Source: HdN1 sp052035295 (GTDB lineage: Bacteria > Pseudomonadota > Gammaproteobacteria > Pseudomonadales > Ketobacteraceae). From it: 64,000 nt of DNA. Where the stretch lies: assembly GCA_052035295.1 (NCBI GenBank), contig JBPOHS010000005.1:1-64000 (forward strand), read 5' to 3'. Of this stretch, positions 13,843-22,504 are shown piece after piece. Below the pieces are notes generated by a model. It did not search any database and was not told the DNA's origin. It saw only the letters and a program-made list of their open reading frames with translations. Numbering within the stretch: the first letter of the stretch is position 1; each line of letters begins with the position of its first letter. A program made the translations under genes and the position numbers.

Positions 13843-15669
13843 ATGATGAGCGCGTCCATACCCTCTGCGGACGGAGTAGTAGAGAACGACCGTCACCACC
13901 ATCACGACCATCACACGGTCGAAGTGGATGGGGCGGCAACTCCGGCACCGACTCCTGACACCGATCCCGTTGGCGTGATCGAGGCGGCACTGGTCCGTCT
14001 GGTCGATGACGTGGGCGTGTTGGCCGAGGAAGACGTGGTGCGCGCCTTCTCGATCCTCAAGGCCACGGACCTGCCCGGCTACTTGCGCCTGCGCCACGCC
14101 GCCAAGAAGGCCAATCGCGATTGCTCGGTGACGGTCCTCGACAAGCTGGTGCGCGATGAACTGCCCGGCAGCGATGACGACGCGAGCGCGCTTGATGAAC
14201 TGGTGGCGCTGGCCCGAGCGCAGTGCCAGTTGCACCACGACGCGGATCGCAATGCGGTGGCCGTGATTCCCATGCCCAGTCGGCGCGAAGTGTGGCGCGT
14301 GTATTCGTCAGGCTTCGAGGAGTGGCTGCGGGCCGCGTACTGGCGTGCCAAGGAAATGGGCGTGCCGGAGACCACGATGAAATCGGCCCTGGCCACGCTC
14401 GCCGCCGCAGGCATCAACGACGGTGATGAGATCGAAGTCCACGTCCGCGCGGCCCGCTGTGAAGATGGCTACCTGATCGATCTGGCCGATGAGCAGTGGC
14501 AGGCCATCCACGTCACCCCCCAGGGCTGGCGCGTGGTGAACGAATCGCCGGTTTATTTCACCCGCACGCCCTCCATGCGCCCGCTGCCGATGCCTGTGCC
14601 GACAAGGATGACCCATGGCGATGTCGGGTTGCTCTGGCAGCACTCCAACGTCCCGACGCTCAGCCGCGTGATGGTGCTGGCGTGGCTGCTGGACTGCTTC
14701 CGTCCGGACACCCCTTTCCCGGCGCTGGAGCTGGTGGGCGAGCAAGGCTCGGCCAAGTCCACCACGCAATTCGTGCTGCGCAGCCTGGTCGATCCCAACA
14801 AGGTGATGCTGCGTGGGCGGCCCAAGACGGTGGAGGACGTGTTCGTCGCCGCCGCCAACAACTGGCTGGTCAGCTACGAGAACCTCTCCGGCCTCACGCC
14901 CGAGCAACAGGATGCCTTTTGCACCCTGGCCACCGGCGGCGGTTTTGCCTCGCGCCAGCTCTACACCAATGGCGAAGAGCACGTCATGGAAACCAAGCGG
15001 CCGGTGGTGCTCAACGGCATCGCCGTGGTTGCCACGCGTCCCGACCTGATTGACCGGGTGATCCACGTCGATCTGCCGACCATTCCCGCCGAGGCCCGGC
15101 GTGACGATGCCGACACCCACGCAGGCTGGGAACGTGACCAGCCCAAGGTGTTCGCCGGTCTGCTGGATCTGTTCTCGGCGGCGCTGGCCATTATGCCGAC
15201 GGTCAAGCTCACCCAGAAGCAGCGCATGGCCGATTACGAACGGCTGGGCGAGGCAGTAGCCCGCGCCTTGGGCTTCGCGTCCGGTGAATTCCAGCAGCAA
15301 TACGCTGAACTGGTGCGTGCTGGCATCGACCGGGCCTTGGAGAGCAATGCCGTCGCGCAGGCGCTCGACAAGTACCTCGCGGATCGCATCCTGCCCATCA
15401 ACTGGAAAGGCACGGCTGGTCAACTCTACGACCTGCTGAACACCCACAGCATCCCCGACCGCAGTAGCTGGCCACGTTCCCCGAAAGGACTGGCGGATCA
15501 GTTGCGCCGCATCGCCCCGGCCTACCGCGCCAAGGGCATCGACATCACCCACCTTGGCCACAGCCGCGACGGCGCGCTCTGGCGCATCACCACCCAAAAA
15601 CAGTACGCCACGCCGCCCGGCGTCTCCCACACCTCTGTGGGCGGCATTCGATATGGAGAGCACAAATGA
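13843..15669 (+). CDS. Primase/helicase-type ATPase of the element
   Basis: About 608 residues. The P-loop LVGEQGSAKST lies near residue 300, followed by VSYENLSGLTPEQQDAFCTLA (Walker B region) and an arginine-finger region with VVATRPDLIDRV. This is the ATPase type of phage/plasmid-like replication proteins in integrative elements; a clear N-terminal primase active site is not visible. Its last codons overlap the next gene (ATGA). The N-terminus is a histidine-rich run coded by a dyad element, so the real start may be later, for instance a GTG near 13927. A GTG at 13840 is the alternative upstream start. Confidence 0.85.
   Translation: MMSASIPSADGVVENDRHHHHDHHTVEVDGAATPAPTPDTDPVGVIEAALVRLVDDVGVLAEEDVVRAFSILKATDLPGYLRLRHAAKKANRDCSVTVLDKLVRDELPGSDDDASALDELVALARAQCQLHHDADRNAVAVIPMPSRREVWRVYSSGFEEWLRAAYWRAKEMGVPETTMKSALATLAAAGINDGDEIEVHVRAARCEDGYLIDLADEQWQAIHVTPQGWRVVNESPVYFTRTPSMRPLPMPVPTRMTHGDVGLLWQHSNVPTLSRVMVLAWLLDCFRPDTPFPALELVGEQGSAKSTTQFVLRSLVDPNKVMLRGRPKTVEDVFVAAANNWLVSYENLSGLTPEQQDAFCTLATGGGFASRQLYTNGEEHVMETKRPVVLNGIAVVATRPDLIDRVIHVDLPTIPAEARRDDADTHAGWERDQPKVFAGLLDLFSAALAIMPTVKLTQKQRMADYERLGEAVARALGFASGEFQQQYAELVRAGIDRALESNAVAQALDKYLADRILPINWKGTAGQLYDLLNTHSIPDRSSWPRSPKGLADQLRRIAPAYRAKGIDITHLGHSRDGALWRITTQKQYATPPGVSHTSVGGIRYGEHK
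13887..13921. repeat. Second CGACCGT...ACGGTCG dyad with ACCATCAC core
   Basis: Perfect 7-bp arms CGACCGT (13887-13893) and ACGGTCG (13915-13921) enclose 21 bases of CACCACCATCACGACC-type repeat. The same arms and core type occur at 12440-12491. As read, it encodes a run of histidines at the start of the ATPase gene. Confidence 0.75.
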
Positions 15670-16565
15670 ACGTAAACCCTTTCACCAAGAAAGCAGCAAC
15701 AGCGGTCAGCCCGAAATCCGCCAAGGGCACATCGCCCGTGAACGAAATCGGGGACGTCAGCGCTGTGGCGCAAATGTTCGAGCGTCTGCGCCAGCAGAAC
15801 GCCCAGTACGACCAGGCCATTGCCGCATTGGTCGCGGCAAACCGCATCACCTGCGGCTGGGACAAACCCGCCGAGCCGGAAATGACGCTGACCATTCAGC
15901 GAGATGTCCAGGCAGCCTTGGGCGACACGGATGCATTGGCGAAATTCGATCAAGAACACCAGCAGGGGCTGGCACAGGAACAAGCCGCGCGTGTGAAGGC
16001 CACGCAGCAGGTGCTGGAAGCGCCGACCCGTGTCAAGGCACTGGAACAGTACATCAACGATCTGGCCGGGCAGATGGTGACCGGGCTGGATGAGACACTG
16101 ATCGATCAGGAAATCCGCCGCATCTTCCGACCCAGCGCACAGCGGATGCTGGAGGCCGCCAAGACCTTTGTGCAGGCGTGGCGCGAGATGCAGAGTGTGG
16201 AAGGTGTGTTGCTTCAACGTGTACGCCTGACCCACACCCGAGTGACGGGCGATGCCTGCACCCGTTATGACCATGAGCTGATCGGACAGACACGCGATGG
16301 CGATCTGCTGCCCACACTCATCGAAGGTCTGCCATACGAAGCACTGCGTGACCTCAATGATGAATTCACCCGCACCGACAGCGAACTGGTCACCTCACTG
16401 GACAACGCTTTGCGCAGTGCGGGCTTCGACGCCTGGGGCCTGAAGGTCTATCACCCCAAGGCCAAAGGCGATCAGCGCCGCATCTACGCGCCCGATCCCA
16501 ATCCACCCAAGAAGCATCTCGACCCGGGCCACGGCTTATCGACCGTCGTGCGCGTGGATGTGTGA
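15666..16565 (+). CDS. Hypothetical element protein, coupled to the ATPase gene
   Basis: 299 residues; the start overlaps the ATPase stop as ATGA. The middle third is long and helical (residues 60-180, rich in Q, A, E and K), probably coiled coil, and the tail is basic and proline-rich. No known motif. Translational coupling to the replication-type ATPase suggests a partner or processivity role (inference). Confidence 0.75.
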   Translation: MNVNPFTKKAATAVSPKSAKGTSPVNEIGDVSAVAQMFERLRQQNAQYDQAIAALVAANRITCGWDKPAEPEMTLTIQRDVQAALGDTDALAKFDQEHQQGLAQEQAARVKATQQVLEAPTRVKALEQYINDLAGQMVTGLDETLIDQEIRRIFRPSAQRMLEAAKTFVQAWREMQSVEGVLLQRVRLTHTRVTGDACTRYDHELIGQTRDGDLLPTLIEGLPYEALRDLNDEFTRTDSELVTSLDNALRSAGFDAWGLKVYHPKAKGDQRRIYAPDPNPPKKHLDPGHGLSTVVRVDV

Positions 16566-16576
16566 GGGGGGCCAGC

Positions 16577-16954
16577 ATGGAAATCCAGCCTTCACGTCGG
16601 CATCAGCCAGATCGCTTTGAGCCACTGTCGCCACGCATTGCACCGGGGTCAGACGGTCTGGAGCGCCTGCCAGTCCGGCAGCAGCTTTTGCCACCGGCAG
16701 CACGCGCCGCCATATCGCGTGACGACGGCATTGGTGCGCTGCCTTCCGCGTCACAGGCAGCGTGGAGCGAGACCCCGTTCACTACACACTGCAGGACGTC
16801 AACCTCCATCGTACGCAGGGCGCGGCGCGTGCGGGTCAAGCTGCCGTGGTGGTGGCCTTGGTTTCTCGCTGCCGAACGGATTGACCGGCGGCTGCGCCGT
16901 TGGTGGCAGCGCCATTTCCAATGCCCGCCACGTCGGTATCGCCGTCACAGGTGA
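16577..16954 (+). CDS. Possible small basic protein
   Basis: 125 residues from an ATG with an ideal GAGGGGG ribosome site 5 bases upstream, starting just after the previous stop. The sequence is very rich in R, P and W with no domain. Overlapping frames are equally open in this GC-rich stretch and a frameshift cannot be excluded, so the coding status is doubtful. Confidence 0.4.
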   Translation: MEIQPSRRHQPDRFEPLSPRIAPGSDGLERLPVRQQLLPPAARAAISRDDGIGALPSASQAAWSETPFTTHCRTSTSIVRRARRVRVKLPWWWPWFLAAERIDRRLRRWWQRHFQCPPRRYRRHR

Positions 16955-17030
16955 AAGGGGTCCTTCCCACGCATAAACCCATACGGGGGGCGCAAGCGCG
17001 CGCCCTCGCCAGCGACAGATGCCGAAACCG

Positions 17031-17060
17031 GGTTACCACCCGAGGTTACCGGTTACCACC
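17031..17060. repeat. GGTTACC repeats upstream of the recombinase operon
   Basis: GGTTACC occurs three times (17031, 17044, 17051); two copies extend to GGTTACCACC. They lie about 85 bases before the DUF2924 start and are a candidate operator for the recombinase operon. Confidence 0.6.
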
Positions 17061-17142
17061 TTACTGAAAGAGCACGGTTTGACTTGGCTTCTGCTCGCCA
17101 CAGCGCGTTCATGGACCTGTCTCAACCACAGGAGTTTTTGAA

Positions 17143-17604
17143 ATGACAGACACCCCAAACAGCAGCATTTCGGCGCAACTGGCCGGGCTGCCATCCTTGC
17201 CCATGGCCGATCTCTGGGCGCTATGGGACCAACACTTCCCACGGCGGCCCAGCCACCGCAACCGCAACTACGTGGAATCGCGTCTGGCCTACCGCATCCA
17301 GGAAATGGCATACGGCGCGCTGCCCACCAACATCCGCAAGATGCTGGTCGAGGCCGGTGCCAAGCATTCCAAGATCAAGTCGGCCAGCAGGCGAAGCACG
17401 CAAACCTTGCTGATGCCCGGCACCACGCTGATCCGCGAATGGGATGAGCGCCAGCACCGCGTCACCGTCACGCCCGAGGGCCTGTACGAACTCAACGGGC
17501 AGGTGTTCAAAAGCCTGTCGGCGGCAGCGCGCCACATCACTGGCACGCAGTGGAATGGGCCGAAGTTCTTTGGGCTGCGTGACAGCAAAGGGGCTGCGCA
17601 ATGA
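17143..17604 (+). CDS. DUF2924 domain protein
   Basis: 153 residues. LWALWDQHFPRRPSHRNRNYVESRLAYRIQEMAYG is characteristic of DUF2924, and the C-terminal part EWDERQHRVTVTPEGLYELN ... SAAARHITGTQWNGPKFFGL resembles a small DNA-associated module. DUF2924 proteins regularly precede a serine recombinase in proteobacterial islands (known). The stop overlaps the recombinase start (ATGA), indicating coupling. Confidence 0.9.
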   Translation: MTDTPNSSISAQLAGLPSLPMADLWALWDQHFPRRPSHRNRNYVESRLAYRIQEMAYGALPTNIRKMLVEAGAKHSKIKSASRRSTQTLLMPGTTLIREWDERQHRVTVTPEGLYELNGQVFKSLSAAARHITGTQWNGPKFFGLRDSKGAAQ

Positions 17605-18950
17605 ACCGAGCCGTGGTTTCGCCGACCGTCCCGCTCAGGCGCTGCGCCGTGTACTGCCGCGTGTCCAGCGACGAACGACTGGACCAATCTTTCAATTCCA
17701 TCGACGCACAAAAGGAAGCCGGGCACGCCTTCATCAAGAGTCAGAGCCACGAAGGCTGGATCGCTGTGGCCGATGACTATGACGATGGCGGCTTCTCTGG
17801 CGGCAACATGGACCGTCCTGCACTGCGCCGCCTGATGGCCGACATTCAGATGGGCAAGGTCGACATCGTGGTGGTCTACAAGATCGACCGGCTGTCACGC
17901 TCGCTGGCGGATTTTGCGCGGATGGTCGATGTATTTGACCACCACCGCGTCAGCTTCAGTGCCGTCACCCAGCAGATCAATTCGGCCACCTCGATGGGCC
18001 GGTTGATGCTCAACGTCCTGCTGTCCTTCGCGCAGTTCGAGCGCGAAGTCACAGGCGAGCGCATCCGCGACAAGATCGCCGCCAGCAAGGCCAAGGGCAT
18101 ATGGATGGGCGGGCCGCTGCCGCTCGGCTACGACGTGGACAATCGTCTGCTGGTGATCAACGAGGTCGAGGCCAGACTGGTGCGCCGCATCTTCGACGAC
18201 TTCGTGACGATGCGATCAGCCACGCTGATGGCCAAGGCCTATGGTGCGGAAGGCATGGTCACCAAAGGCGGCAAGCCCTTCACCAAGCAGACCATCTACA
18301 AGATGCTGCACAACCGGATGTACCTTGGCGAGATCATCCACAAGGGGCAGAGCTACCCCGGCCAGCATCAGGCCATCATCACGCAAACCCAGTGGGGCGC
18401 GGTGCACGCGCTGATCGCCACCGATGGCATTGAACGGCGGCGCGAGACGAATGACCGCCAGAGTGAACCGGTTCTGTTGCGTGGCCTGCTGTTCACGTCC
18501 GACGGCGAACGTCTGGTGCCCAGCTACACAAAGAAGAAAGGCAAGACCTACCGCTACTACAGCCCGATCAAACACCGGCGCTTCGGCGCATGGGCCAGTC
18601 AACACGGCCCGTTGCCAGCCGTGCCGATTGAAGAGTTGGTCGCGCAGCAGATCGTGGCGGCGCTGTCAGCCCCGCACATCGTTCAATCGGTGGGGGACCG
18701 AATGAAGCACATTCGGCCAGATCTCACCGAACCGCAGGTCGTGCTGCCGATGCGCAACCTTGCCAGCCTGTGGCGGGAGTTGTTCCCCGCCGAACAGTGC
18801 CGACTGGCGCAGTTGCTAATCGAGCGCGTGGTGATCGCCGACAGCGGGCTGGAGATCATCTGGCGCGATCAGGGATGGCAGGAACTGGCCGGTGAACTGC
18901 TGCCCGGCACCATCGGCGCAGAATTGCAGGAAATGGAGGAAACCGTATGA
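17601..18950 (+). CDS. Large serine recombinase (resolvase/invertase family)
   Basis: 449 residues. The resolvase domain starts AVYCRVSSDE, with the catalytic serine at about residue 22, and contains VYKIDRLSRSLADF and the long E-helix region QFEREVTGERIRDK. The Recombinase domain follows (KQTIYKMLHNRMYLGEIIHKG). The expected zinc-ribbon cysteines are absent from the region around 18470-18600, which instead has a KKKGKTYRYYSP segment. It is likely the integrase of the element next to tmRNA. Both neighbouring genes overlap it by four bases. Confidence 0.95.
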   Translation: MNRAVVSPTVPLRRCAVYCRVSSDERLDQSFNSIDAQKEAGHAFIKSQSHEGWIAVADDYDDGGFSGGNMDRPALRRLMADIQMGKVDIVVVYKIDRLSRSLADFARMVDVFDHHRVSFSAVTQQINSATSMGRLMLNVLLSFAQFEREVTGERIRDKIAASKAKGIWMGGPLPLGYDVDNRLLVINEVEARLVRRIFDDFVTMRSATLMAKAYGAEGMVTKGGKPFTKQTIYKMLHNRMYLGEIIHKGQSYPGQHQAIITQTQWGAVHALIATDGIERRRETNDRQSEPVLLRGLLFTSDGERLVPSYTKKKGKTYRYYSPIKHRRFGAWASQHGPLPAVPIEELVAQQIVAALSAPHIVQSVGDRMKHIRPDLTEPQVVLPMRNLASLWRELFPAEQCRLAQLLIERVVIADSGLEIIWRDQGWQELAGELLPGTIGAELQEMEETV

Positions 18951-19399
18951 AGCCGAAAATGCAGACCTTGGGTGCAGCCATTGCCCGCGAATGCCGGGAT
19001 GGCGGGCAGGTGAAGCTGTCGACCTTCATCCCGCTGAAGATCCGCAAGCGTGGCGGCAGCAAGGTCGTGGTGCGGCCCGATGGCCAGGTGGATAAGACGG
19101 GGGCAAGTGCTCCTCAGCTCGATCAGCCCTTGCTGGTAGCGCTGACGCGGGCCTTCCACTGGCAGCAACTACTGGACGACTGCGTGGTCGGCAGCGGTAG
19201 TGAAATTGCCCAACGCGAAGGTTTGCACCATTCGACGGTCAACGAACTGCTACGCCTGACGCTGCTGGAGCCCGCCATCATCCAGACCATCTTGGCTGGC
19301 AAGCAGCCCCGGTGCATGAGCCTGCTGTGGTTCCAGCGGAACCCATTGCCAACCGACTGGGCGGCACAACGGGAGGTAGTGGCACGGTTTGATACCTAA
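18947..19399 (+). CDS. HTH-like recombinase-associated protein
   Basis: 150 residues, ATGA-coupled to the recombinase. The N-terminal half has a short basic strand segment (IRKRGGSKVVVRPDG); the C-terminal half contains FHWQQLLD, an EIAQREGLHHSTVNELLRLT helix-turn-helix-like segment and LTLLEP. The protein ending at base 312 is a clear paralogue in the same orientation. It may assist or direct the recombinase (inference). The element's tmRNA-side end must lie in the 230 bases after it. Confidence 0.8.
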   Translation: MKPKMQTLGAAIARECRDGGQVKLSTFIPLKIRKRGGSKVVVRPDGQVDKTGASAPQLDQPLLVALTRAFHWQQLLDDCVVGSGSEIAQREGLHHSTVNELLRLTLLEPAIIQTILAGKQPRCMSLLWFQRNPLPTDWAAQREVVARFDT

Positions 19400-19569
19400 C
19401 CGCTCGCCTTGGTTGACGATGAACTGCGGCGCGTAAGTTGTTGATTCGTATAGAGCCAAAACTGCGCCATACCCGCAGGCCAAACAGAGAATAGAGACAG
19501 ATTTGGAGCCGAAAACGCTGAAAACTGGGTATTTCGGCAGTTGGCCACCCGCAGCACATGTAGCCGGAA

Positions 19570-19586
19570 CCCCGCGCCGCGCGGGG
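19570..19586. repeat. GC-rich perfect hairpin near the island end
   Basis: CCCCGCG/CGCGGGG with a 3-base loop, between the last island gene and the tmRNA terminator. The rest of 19400-19599 shows no gene. Confidence 0.55.
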
Positions 19587-19599
19587 ATTTCAGGCAAGA

Positions 19600-19628
19600 A
19601 AAAGGGCCCGGAGAATATCCGAGCCCTT
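19600..19628 (-). terminator. tmRNA terminator
   Basis: On the minus strand a GGGCTCGGA/TCCGGGCCC stem (with one G-T-like mismatch) is followed by TTTTTCTT. It starts six bases after the encoded CCA of tmRNA. Confidence 0.85.
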
Positions 19629-19633
19629 CAATT

Positions 19634-19986
19634 TGGTGGAGACGGCGGGAATCGAACCCGCGTCCGCCAGTACTCTGCCTTAAGCTCTACATGTGTATCC
19701 CTATCTACTGTTCTCGCGCTGAACGGCCCGAAGGGGCAGGGCGATCAGCACCAGTCTGTACTTTTTAACTCCCCAGTGCCAGACACACCGAGGTCGCGAT
19801 CCCATGTAAATTACCGATGATTCCCACCCATGGGCGAGCAGGGTCAACGGTCAGCAGCGATTAAGCTGCTAAAGCGTAAGATTCGTCGTTTGCGACTATC
19901 TTGTGCAGCACTTGGAGTACGTGTGTTGCTACCCACACGACATGCACCTAAGGTTTCATCACCGACGTCGAAGCCAGGTCGTCCCC
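19634..19986 (-). ncRNA. ssrA: Transfer-messenger RNA (tmRNA)
   Basis: 353 bases. The 5' end GGGGACGA pairs with CGTCTCC before an encoded CCA, the T-arm reads GGTTCGATTCC, and the reading frame at 19861-19893 (minus strand) encodes the tag ANDESYALAA followed by TAA. It rescues stalled ribosomes together with SmpB, whose gene lies 3.5 kb away. The 3' end is a frequent integration hotspot (known), consistent with the island ending next to it. Confidence 0.98.
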
Positions 19987-19997
19987 TTGGATATTTC

Positions 19998-20027
19998 ATT
20001 ATGTGGGGGCGACCCCCACATAATCAA
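19998..20027 (-). promoter_or_regulatory. tmRNA promoter with palindromic spacer
   Basis: On the minus strand, -35 TTGATT (20022-20027) and -10 CATAAT (19998-20003) are separated by 18 bases. The spacer plus both flanks (19998-20024) form a perfect 12-bp inverted repeat ATTATGTGGGGG/CCCCCACATAAT with a 3-base loop. The -10 ends 12 bases before the mature 5' end, leaving a short leader to be trimmed. Confidence 0.65.
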
Positions 20028-20111
20028 CTGTTGAATGCTGGAAAGTGGCAGGACACCCATATCTGTTCACATCAGGCTGCACCCTAAGCGGGTTAGGTTT
20101 CAGCCATCCGC

Positions 20112-21275
20112 CTATGCTGCCACCGCGCTCTGCGCCGGAGTCTCGCGCTTACCAAAAGGAACGACCTCGCTTGCCTTGGCCGCGACCGCTGCCGTGACGC
20201 TTTCCACTTTACTGCGGGTAGGCAGTGAATACTTGAAGATGCGCTTCACTACCGTCGTAAACTGGCGCACAAACGATCCCGTGTTGTAATGCTGGCCATA
20301 GCGGGCGCAGATTTCCTGCACTTTCTCGGCCATTTCCGGGTAATGCAGGGACGGAATGTCCGGGAACATGTGGTGCTCGATCTGGCGGCTCAAGTGCCCC
20401 GTCATGAATTCGAAGGTCTTGCTGCCGGTCAGATTGCTCGATCCCCGCAGCTGACGCAAATACCACTCACCGCGCGTTTCATTCTCGATATTGTCTGCAA
20501 ACATCTCGGCATCTTCGGTGAAGTGGCCGCAGAAAATAATGCCGAAAGTCCACAGATCCCGGATCGTGTTGGCGGCAATGTTGCCGGTCAATACCGGCAG
20601 GAATGACGGGCCGGCGAGCACGGGGAATACGACATGATCCTTCATGCTCTGGCGTACAATTTTTGCAGCGAATGGCTTCAAATCCGCTCGCAAATCGGCC
20701 AGGGATCTTTTGCCGTCGACCACATGATCGAGTTCCAGGTCATACAATGAGATGCCCCATTGAAAATTGATCGCCAGCAGGCTTGCCGTTATCGGTTGAA
20801 TGGCATGCCACGGCTTCCAGGGTTGCTCATCGGTGAGGCGCAACAAGGTGTACCCGACATCGCGATCACGCCCGACCACGTTGGTATAAGTGTGATGCAG
20901 GTAATTGTGCGAGTGGCGCCAGGCAGCGCTCGTGCAGGCATGATCCCACTCGTAATTGCTGCCGCGCAGGCTCGGGTCGTTCATCCAGTCATATTGACCG
21001 TGGATCACGTTATGGCCGAGTTCCATGTTTTCAATGATTTTGGAAACACCCAGCAGGGCTGCGCCTGCCAGCCAGAAAGGTGGCAACCACCCGAGCATCA
21101 GTGAACTGCGGCCAGCGATTTCGGTGTAGCGCACCAGATCGCGTACACGATAAATGTAATCGGAATCCCGCTTGCCCAATGTGGCGAGCGTGTCGCGTCG
21201 CAAGGCGTCCAGCTCATCTCCGAAGGCCTTGATTTCCTCTGCGCTCAGCGGGCGGCTTTTGCTGATTGATCCCAT
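20112..21275 (-). CDS. Membrane fatty-acid desaturase (DesB/delta-9 type)
   Basis: 387 residues from ATG 21275, preceded by AAGGGAGA. The three histidine boxes of the di-iron desaturases are present: GHNVIHGQ, HSHNYLHHT and QIEHHMFPDIPSLHY. Hydrophobic segments occur near residues 60-85 and 165-185. It introduces a double bond into acyl chains using electrons from a ferredoxin-type reductase, encoded 75 bases upstream on the same strand. The pair resembles Pseudomonas desB/desC (known); exact substrate and position are not visible in the sequence. Confidence 0.92.
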   Translation of the reverse strand: MGSISKSRPLSAEEIKAFGDELDALRRDTLATLGKRDSDYIYRVRDLVRYTEIAGRSSLMLGWLPPFWLAGAALLGVSKIIENMELGHNVIHGQYDWMNDPSLRGSNYEWDHACTSAAWRHSHNYLHHTYTNVVGRDRDVGYTLLRLTDEQPWKPWHAIQPITASLLAINFQWGISLYDLELDHVVDGKRSLADLRADLKPFAAKIVRQSMKDHVVFPVLAGPSFLPVLTGNIAANTIRDLWTFGIIFCGHFTEDAEMFADNIENETRGEWYLRQLRGSSNLTGSKTFEFMTGHLSRQIEHHMFPDIPSLHYPEMAEKVQEICARYGQHYNTGSFVRQFTTVVKRIFKYSLPTRSKVESVTAAVAAKASEVVPFGKRETPAQSAVAA

Positions 21276-21350
21276 GATGTGTCTCCCTTGAATCACGATA
21301 AAAACAATAAATCGGTTGGCGACTAGCTTTCGCGTGTCGCGTGGTGTCGA

Positions 21351-22418
21351 TCAGATATCCAGTGTCACGGCACTCAATGGCTCGCTGACGCAAATGCGTA
21401 TCTGTGAATTTGGTGCATCATCGATGGCGCCAGTAATGCGGTCGCGTACCACGCCAGATACCTTGGTACAGCTACAGGTTTTGCAGATGCCGATACGGCA
21501 GCCGTAGGCCGGGCGTGCGCCAGAGGCTTCAATGCTCTCCAGCAGGTTGGCGCGGGTGTTGGTGATGACTTGTTGGCTGCGGCGCAATGCAATAGGCATG
21601 GCGTTGTCGGTGACTTCGCCAGTAGAGGCTGGCGGGCCAAACAATTCCTGCTTGAGATTCGCTTGCAAGCCCTGTTCGTCCCATGCCGTGCTCACGGCAT
21701 TCATCAAACCCTGCGGGCCGCAGACGTAGGTCATGCGCTGGGCAGCATCAGGAATCGCCGCTTCCAGTTGTGCCCTGCTGAATCGGCCTGCGTCGCCATC
21801 TGTGGCCAGGGCAAAGTGCAGCCGTAAAGTGGGGTGCTGGTCGGCAAGCGTTTGCATGTCGCGGGCAAAGGCCAGGTCTTGCGCTGTGTTGACGTAGTAC
21901 ATAACGGCGACATCTTGATCTGCGCGCTGTGTCAGGGCTTCCGCCAGCAGGCTGTAAATCGGGGTGATGCCGCTGCCACCGGCAATCAGCAGCAGCTGCT
22001 CGGGCAGCTCGTTCGGCAGGACAAACTCGCCGCTGGCGTCGCCAAGCTCAATCAGGTCACCGGGCATGAGGTGGTCGTGCAGCCAGTTCGATACCTTGCC
22101 ATGTGGCTGACGCTTCACGCCAATCTCTATCCGGGCATTTCCCTGCGCACTAACCAGGCTGTAGCAGCGTTCATGGAAGGCGCCGTCAATCATCGCTCGC
22201 ACGGTGACGTATTGCCCTGCAGTGAATCCCTTCCAGTTGCCGTTGGGCGCCAACACAAACCGTTTGATGTCAGGGGTTTCATCAATGACCGATTCCACTC
22301 GGGCCAGCACGCGATTGACAGCCAGCAGCGGATCTATGCGGGCCAACACGAAATCGAGCCAGTCTTCCTTGGCGATGCGGGTGGCAATACGGCGAACGGT
22401 GGGGCTGAAAACCGACAT
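21351..22418 (-). CDS. Ferredoxin-type flavoprotein reductase, electron donor of the desaturase
   Basis: 355 residues. An FAD-binding barrel (RFVLAPNGNWKGFTAGQYVTV, then RCYSLVSA) is followed by the NAD(P) domain (LLLIAGGSGITPIYSLL) and a C-terminal 2Fe-2S ferredoxin domain with the motif CRIGICKTCSC. It passes electrons from NAD(P)H to the desaturase downstream. ATG 22418 has GGAG eight bases before it. The promoter region carries two palindromic operators. Confidence 0.93.
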   Translation of the reverse strand: MSVFSPTVRRIATRIAKEDWLDFVLARIDPLLAVNRVLARVESVIDETPDIKRFVLAPNGNWKGFTAGQYVTVRAMIDGAFHERCYSLVSAQGNARIEIGVKRQPHGKVSNWLHDHLMPGDLIELGDASGEFVLPNELPEQLLLIAGGSGITPIYSLLAEALTQRADQDVAVMYYVNTAQDLAFARDMQTLADQHPTLRLHFALATDGDAGRFSRAQLEAAIPDAAQRMTYVCGPQGLMNAVSTAWDEQGLQANLKQELFGPPASTGEVTDNAMPIALRRSQQVITNTRANLLESIEASGARPAYGCRIGICKTCSCTKVSGVVRDRITGAIDDAPNSQIRICVSEPLSAVTLDI

Positions 22419-22445
22419 AAGCAGAACTCCGTGTCATGATGGTTT

Positions 22446-22504
22446 GTGAACACTTGTTCACCCAATATAAAGGGTTTTTATTTTCAGTCAACATGTGTAC
22501 ACAT
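22446..22504 (-). promoter_or_regulatory. Promoter of the reductase-desaturase operon with two palindromic operators
   Basis: On the minus strand, -35 TTGACT (22486-22491) and -10 TATATT (22464-22469) are 16 bases apart. The perfect palindrome GTGAACACTTGTTCAC (22446-22461) lies over the start site, and ATGTGTACACAT (22493-22504) abuts the -35 on its upstream side. A TetR-type regulator such as DesT is the obvious candidate binder, by analogy to the Pseudomonas desBC promoter; no such gene lies in the window. Confidence 0.75.

Noticed and set aside
14308..15663. 451-codon open frame antisense to the element ATPase
   Set aside because: It is a shadow of a gene with a clear P-loop and is rich in H, R and G without domains.
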